From positions 24,567,581 to 24,631,580 of the forward strand of contig NC_092191.1 of the NCBI RefSeq assembly GCF_043641665.1: a stretch of DNA of 64,000 nucleotides, in the 5' to 3' direction. The position numbers were made by a program, and so were the translations under genes. The DNA is from Enoplosus armatus. Its lineage: Eukaryota > Chordata > Actinopteri > Centrarchiformes > Enoplosidae. The notes below the pieces were generated by a model. That model did no database searches. It was not told the origin of the DNA and was given only the letters and a program-made list of their open reading frames with translations. Shown here in pieces: positions 59,401 through 64,000 of the stretch. The number at the start of each line of letters is the position of its first letter. The stretch's first letter is position 1.

Positions 59401-60910
59401 GCTAACCTTTGCTGCTGTACAGTGAGTTTTCTTCTTTCGTCTTGTTGAATACCTTTCAGTGTTTCCCTACAGGTTGAGAATTTACTTGTGGTGATGCGGT
59501 GCATGAAGGCATGGTGTGTGTGTGTGACAGCCGGGTTCAGTAATAAACTAGTCAAACAAAGATTTATGAATAATTCAGAGAGACTTAACGTTAGTTAGCT
59601 GTTATGTGGCTAACTAACTTATCAATACATCAGTTTGCACTGTGTGTGTGTTCATTTCGGTGTGGAGATTAACATTACTAGCTAGCCAGTCTAAATACCC
59701 TTGCGACACCGCATTCTTTTTAGGCATCCAACTAGGGGTGTTATGGTACACAAAATTCATGGTTCGGTATGTACCTCGGTTTTGGTCTCACAGTTTGGTA
59801 CGTTTTCAGTCCAGCAGAGAAAACAAAAAAATGCAGAAGAAACATTTTTGTCATTTATTTTGAAAAATGTAAACATTCAACAACGGCTCATTGGCCATAA
59901 TTCTTATTGTAACAGTTGATGCACTCACATTAGGGCTGCACGATTATGGCCAAAATGATAATCACGATTATTTTGATCAATATTGAGATGATGATTATTT
60001 ATCACTATTATTCACATTCAAATAAACAGAGCACTGCTTTCACTACCATGCTGTGCTACATTCCTGCTCATGTACAAATCTTTGCATCAAAATAAGACTG
60101 GTCCTTGTTCACAGTGCATCTCCTGGAAGCAAATTATAAATAAAATTGTACCAAAACGAAGAATGTATGCAGGATGTGAAAGAGCTGACAGTTGTATTAT
60201 TTCTGCACAGAGACATTGGCAAGCTGAGGAGTATTCCTGAGATGGCTTTCTACGGCATGCAGCTGCTCTGCTCGCCAAAACACGGTGACCAGAAAGAAGT
60301 AAGATCCAATAATCATGGTCCATGGTGGACCAATAGTACCCAAATTTGCTACATTTAGCAATTCCTTTCACGTCCACTGTTCTGAGAGGCAGCAGAAATC
60401 TCGGAGGTGGATATCTCCAAACCTGGAACCTGGCTAGATAATAGTAGGGCAGGTTAACCCCCAACCTGGGGTTAACCTGGGGGGAAAGGGAAAACAAGAT
60501 TTTGTGTGTCTGTAGTCTTTGCTTTTATTGTCAAATGCTGGAGAGTTTTACCTCCTCATGTCTCTAAAAATATTAGAATGAAAGAATGTGTGAGGGTGAT
60601 GAGAAGAAAAAAGCAAGTATAAATAAAATGATGATAAAATAATACTAAATACTTTTAAAATTAATTGTGATCTTATTCTGGATAAACATGAGACACGGGT
60701 GATATCTACAGTATTATTTGTCTTTAATGCCATAACAGAGGGGTATTTTAAATCGAAACTGATGTCTGTTGTCCAGTCCCTGCGGAGGGTTTTCCACCAG
60801 CTTCTCTACGTGATCCTGATGATGAATAAAGGCAACAGAGGGAAGCCCTCCCTCCTCGTACCCAACCAGGACATCATCTCCACCTCTGACCAGGCCATCC
60901 ATTTTGTTTG
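50405..60910 (+). CDS. NCAPD3: NCAPD3, condensin-2 complex subunit D3 (5' part, runs off window)
   Basis: Eight exons keep phase: 50405-50456, 51774-51937, 52934-53096, 58526-58692, 59099-59269, 59360-59421, 60211-60298 and 60777-60910. They encode about 333 residues of a protein near 1500 in vertebrates. Landmarks matching human NCAPD3: [74 protein letters not shown]; an acidic run of ten Glu/Asp; [50 protein letters not shown]; and DQAIHFV at the last donor (phase 2). NCAPD3 is the HEAT-repeat subunit of condensin II that binds chromatin and compacts chromosomes in early mitosis. No ninth exon is seen in 60911-64000. Introns 3, 6 and 8 are transposon-filled. Confidence 0.93.
51376..51654. 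mobile_element. hAT-like MITE in NCAPD3 intron 1
   Basis: Starts TAGAGCTGAAACAAT and ends ACTAGTTGTAGCCCTA, an imperfect inverted pair. ATTGATTAATCAATTAGTC and its degenerate mirror lie inside. Typical of short non-autonomous hAT elements. No 8-bp duplication could be matched, so the borders are old or inexact. Confidence 0.65.
52246..52270. repeat. (TTA)n microsatellite
   Basis: About eight TTA units in NCAPD3 intron 2. Confidence 0.9.
54205..55590 (-). mobile_element. Rex-like LINE fragment in NCAPD3 intron 3
   Basis: The minus strand reads [23 protein letters not shown], a linker, then (after an internal deletion) [52 protein letters not shown] and [10 protein letters not shown]. The 3' tail GGGATTAATAAAGGTTTATC lies at about 54210-54235. 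It is a different subfamily from the copies at 22514 and 30522. Confidence 0.78.
55815..58268 (-). mobile_element. L2-like LINE, copy B, interrupted by a hAT element
   Basis: The 3' end lies at 55815 (inverse of AGCGCTATATAAATAAAATT). Going upstream on the minus strand are the polymerase C-terminus, [18 protein letters not shown], then after the insertion at 57233-57922 [34 protein letters not shown] and [18 protein letters not shown]. It is 5'-truncated at about 58268 and broken by stops. It resides in NCAPD3 intron 3. Confidence 0.87.
57233..57922 (+). mobile_element. Non-autonomous hAT element carrying a ZBED-type transposase start
   Basis: Ends are CAGTCATTCTCAACC and GGTTGAGAACCTCTG. 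The perfect 8-bp duplication TCCTAAAG lies on both sides (57225-57232 and 57923-57930). Inside, the frame from about 57425 ([28 protein letters not shown]) resembles the N-terminus of ZBED5/SCAND3-like hAT transposases, then terminates. The rest of the transposase is deleted. Inserted into L2 copy B. Confidence 0.87.
59731..60020. mobile_element. Two abutting hAT-like termini in NCAPD3 intron 6
   Basis: TAGGGGTGTTATGGTACACA followed by GGTTCGGTATGTACCTCGG at about 59733-59790, and TAGGGCTGCACGATTATGG followed by AATCACGATTATTTTG at about 59931-59980. Both are recalled end sequences of different fish hAT families. Neither has an identifiable partner end here, so they are remnants. Confidence 0.5.
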
Positions 60911-61306
60911 GTAAACAACTGTGTTTTGATCAAATGTTAAACCAAACTATAGAATTACTTGTGTAAATCTGAATACGGTGTTCACCAATTTTGTTGGAAT
61001 TTGAACCAAGTAAGGAAGTGTGTGGTTGGTTAAGAGGGGGGGCTTATGATTTCAGCCAATTAACATTTAACCTGACAGAAGAGAGAGTGTGTCTATGATT
61101 TCCAATAGTGTGCTCAGGCTCAGAGACAAAAATGAGGATGTCATCAGTGTACAGCATAAGCTTGTGAACTGCCAATTCGTATCCCTGGAATTGTCCGTTC
61201 CAATCGGATGGCTGTCGCCAGAGGTTCCAGGGCCAGCGCAGAGACCTGGGGAAATTCCATCACCCTGCCTGGTCCCCAAACCAGGGCAAAACCAGACCAT
61301 TAGTTA

Positions 61307-62932
61307 CAGTAGGGTGCAAACATTTGGGCAACTCTAATCAAAACACCTTTTATAATGAATATTTAAGTGAACAGAAGCTAACCTGACCTCTAAACGGTAC
61401 AAAGTTAAACATGACACATCTCTTCAAGTTTTCAAGCAAGATTACTTTTTATTTCAATTTTTTACAATTTCAAAATAATAGAAAAAGGAAAAAGGCCCTG
61501 TGCAAAAGTTTGGGAAACCTTTTGGATTATTCTTTGTTACTTTTGACAACAATAATTACCAAGACCCAGACCCTGGTGATTTACTCGTTAAGCCTTTAAT
61601 GAGTCAGGTGAATTTAATTCAAGAGCTGAACTATATATTCTGAAGCAACGCCATGCCTTCTAAAGTATCTGTCTGCAGTGGCTGTTCTTGTCTGGTGTTA
61701 GCAACCATGGGTTCCTCTAAACAGTTGTCCAAGGATGTCAGAATCAAGATAGTTAACTTCCACCAACAAGGAGGCGGCTACAGAAAACTCTCTCAGCGTT
61801 TCAAACTCCCTATTTCTACTGTCAGGAACATTATCAGAAAATGGAAGATTACTGGAACAGTCAAAGCAAGACCTGGAAGACCAAGAAAAATATCAGATAG
61901 AATGGCCCGAGACCTGTTGAGAAATGCTCAGAAAAACCCTCACATCGCTGCAAAAGAGCTGCAAAAAAGAGTAGCAGGTGTAGTTGTTCACAGGACAACA
62001 ATACAACGCACTTTAAACAACAAAGACCTACATGGCAGAGTTGCAACAAAAATGCCTTTCCTACGACCTCAACACAAAATGAAGCATCTAAAGTATGCAA
62101 AAGAAAACCTTCAGAAGCCTGAAGCCTTTTGGAACAATGTGCTTTGGACTGATGAAACCAAAATGGAACTTTTTGGTCACAAACAAAGAAGGTATGTTTC
62201 GAGAAAAAAATCTAAGTGGAAAGAAGTGTGAAGCATTTGTAGAGAAGAACACCTTGCCAACTATTAAGCATGGAGGTGGATCCATTATGCTTTGGTGTTG
62301 TGTGGCAGCTGGGGGAACAGGAAATATTGTGCGGGTGGAAGGAAGAATGGATTCCATCAAATATCAAGAAATTCTAGAGGCTGATGTTCGAAGGTCAGTC
62401 CAGACACTGAAGTTGAAGAGAGGTTGGTATTTCCGCAAGACAATGATCCAAAGCATACCTCAAAACCAACCATGAAGTACCTCCAGGAAAGATGGATGAA
62501 GGTTTTGGAATGGCCACCCTGACTTGAATATTATTGAAAATCTGTGGAGAGATCTCAAACTTGCCGGGCATGCAAGGAGGCCGAAGAATCTTTCTGAGCT
62601 AGAGGTGTTCTGCCAGGAAGAATGGCAAAAAATTCCAAAACCCAGAATTGAAAGACTCTTCGCTGGCTACAGGAAGCGTTTGCAAGCTGTTATAGCTGCC
62701 AAAGGAGGAGTTACAAAGTACTAACTGACAGGTTCCAAAATTTTGCATGGGGCCTTTTTTTTATTATTTTGAAACTAAAAAAATTAAATAAAAACTAATC
62801 TTGCTTTAAAATTTGAAGAGATGTGTCATGTTTAACTTTGTACCGTTTAGAGGTCAGGTTAGCTTCTGTTCACTTAGATATTCATCGTAAAAGGCATTTT
62901 GATAAGAGTAGAGACATTTTTGCACCCTACTG
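61307..62932 (+). mobile_element. Second-family Tc1 element, full length but decayed
   Basis: 1626 bp between TA at 61305-61306 and 62933-62934. Ends CAGTAGGGTGCAAACATTT and its inverse (ATTTTTGCACCCTACTG). Long inverted repeats include GAGGTCAGGTTAGCTTCTGT and its mirror. Distinct from the Passport-like copies in ends and transposase. Confidence 0.88.
61707..62724 (+). pseudogene. Tc1-family transposase pseudogene
   Basis: Starts MGSSKQLSKDVRIKIVNFHQ with a paired-like helix-turn-helix, ARPGRPRKISD box and WTDETKMELFG (first catalytic Asp). A frameshift at an A-run near 62203-62210 moves the continuation (PTIKHGGGSIMLWCCVAAGG) to another frame. A second frameshift near 62435 displaces the QDNDPKHTS block. 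The third piece (NIIENLWRDLKLAGH, with the catalytic Glu) to the stop at 62724 is separate again. No active protein can be made from this copy. Confidence 0.88.
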
Positions 62933-63004
62933 TAACACTTTGGGATGGGTATACAGGAGTTTTATACAGGTGATGAATTTGTAAATCATCACTACCATGG
63001 TAGT

Positions 63005-63225
63005 GAAATGGTTAGTACTGTCGCACTGGAGGTAGAGTGGGTTAGAGATTATATCCCCCACATGTTGTGTCCTTGAGCAAGACACTGAACCTTAAGTTGC
63101 TCCCAGTGGAGGCCAGCACCTTTCATGGCAGCTCGGTCACCATGTGTGTGAATGGGTGAATGAGAAAAGTGCTTTGGGAACCGTTAAGGTTAAAAAGTTC
63201 TATATAAGTGAAGACCATAAAACTA
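63005..63225 (+). mobile_element. tRNA-derived SINE, degenerate head
   Basis: Body TGTCCTTGAGCAAGACACTG, CTTAAGTTGCTCCCAGTGG and tail GTGCTTTGGGAACCGTTAAGG then TATATAAGTGA, as in the other copies. The head retains GGTTAGTACTGTCGC, but the B-box is decayed. Confidence 0.72.
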
Positions 63226-63470
63226 AAGCTAAAACCAAATGACTCCAGAGTGAGAAACAGATAGAGCCACTCAACCCTGTCTAATTCCTTTTCTGCGTCC
63301 AAAGAGATGTCAGCTGTAGGGGAATTATCATTATGGGTGGCCCACATAAAGTTAGTTAGGCTTCAGATATTGTGAGCGAAGCTGCGTTTGGGGAGAAAGC
63401 CCAACTGATCAGTGTAGTAATAACTTTGGTAAGTCTGTTTGAGGGAAGCTTTGGCTATACCTTTTCGTCA

Positions 63471-64000
63471 TAGTCTAGTCTGACTTACCAAATGTAGGGA
63501 TAAGATAAGTTGCTGAGATAAGTCTGGCGACTATTACAGTCGCCATTCTCCTCCCCATCCGCTAACTGCGTGTTACTGTTTTCAAAGTCGGTGGTTTTAA
63601 CAGGTCCTCCAGAACTCAAGTATAGGTAAGCTTCACCTCTAGGACACAGATGATCAAGTTATGTCTTATTTAACAGTAAAAGTTGTATCACATAGTCTAC
63701 ATATGTTGTTTACTATTTTATGTGCTGTTTTCTTTATCGTGGATGTAAGCATTTTAATGTGAGGGCTCGCCACGTGCAAATGTTCCAAAGCCCCCCCCCC
63801 ACTTATAACAATATAACAATATAAATATAAACAATATTCCCGATGCTTAGGCCCAGCGGGGGGTCAATTTAGGCCTGGCAGGCAGCCGGGTTTGCAGTAC
63901 ATTGGCAGAAACCCTGTTCACACTGATCATATTGTATTTTGTAAATACTGCAAGTAATACAGTATTGAATGTCTGCAGTATTGAGCACAAAGTACAAAGA
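63471..64000 (+). other. Part of NCAPD3 intron 8, nothing recognised
   Basis: No exon fitting a phase-2 join after DQAIHFV is visible. A C-run lies near 63791-63801. Confidence 0.4.

Larger units (their letters stand above)
61030..63470 (-). mobile_element. Tx1/L1-like LINE fragment, split by Tc1 and SINE insertions
   Basis: On the minus strand 63350-63226 encodes DAEKELDRVEWLYLF and LTLESFGF (reverse-transcriptase motif A). After the SINE and the Tc1 element, 61300-61080 encodes SALALEPLATAIRLER and KLMLYTDDILIFVSEPE (motif C, TDD in place of YADD). The pieces appear in proper order, so one LINE was split by both later insertions. Several frameshifts. Located in NCAPD3 intron 8. Confidence 0.7.

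Overview
The window looks like nuclear DNA of a teleost fish, probably a percomorph. It has intron-bearing vertebrate genes and a dense load of typically fish mobile elements: Rex1-like and L2-like LINEs, Passport-type and other Tc1 transposons, hAT and piggyBac-type non-autonomous elements, and a tRNA-derived SINE. All exon models were built by reading GT/AG borders and phase by eye. Family names come from recall of the protein families, not from a search.

Layout. 1-3.1 kb is repeat-rich: a long-hairpin MITE, then a LINE split by a hAT element. 3.1-9.6 kb holds a SET-domain gene resembling the KMT5A-like methyltransferases that are multicopy in fish. After its SET exons comes a tandem array of about 690-bp units. 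Each of the first four units carries one phase 0-0 exon, so the protein gains a repeated tail of 33-36 residue modules. 9.6-17.7 kb is mostly non-coding, with a full-length Passport-like Tc1 element. 17.7-21.5 kb is CALHM3 on the minus strand (four exons, 330 aa), with a piggyBac-type MITE and a probable solo LTR in its introns. 22.4-34.5 kb is a nested transposon block: Rex1 inside a SINE, Passport beside L2, and a second Rex1 with telomere-like filler. 35.2-38.2 kb is CALHM2 on the plus strand (two coding exons, 321 aa), with a solo LTR and a SINE in its intron. 41-46 kb is a mosaic of decayed fragments: two multicopy fish gene families and half a pogo transposase, in conflicting orientations. 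46-49.1 kb has L2, possible LTR and Tx1/L1-like fragments. 50.4 kb to beyond the right edge is the 5' part of NCAPD3 (condensin II), with eight exons visible and introns filled by L2, Rex-like, hAT, Tx1/L1-like and Tc1 pieces.

CALHM3 and CALHM2 are paralogous large-pore channel subunits. NCAPD3 is a chromosome-condensation factor unrelated to them. The SET gene is a separate, lineage-specific unit. The strongest candidate for new biology is the frame-preserving exon-intron array in the SET-domain gene.
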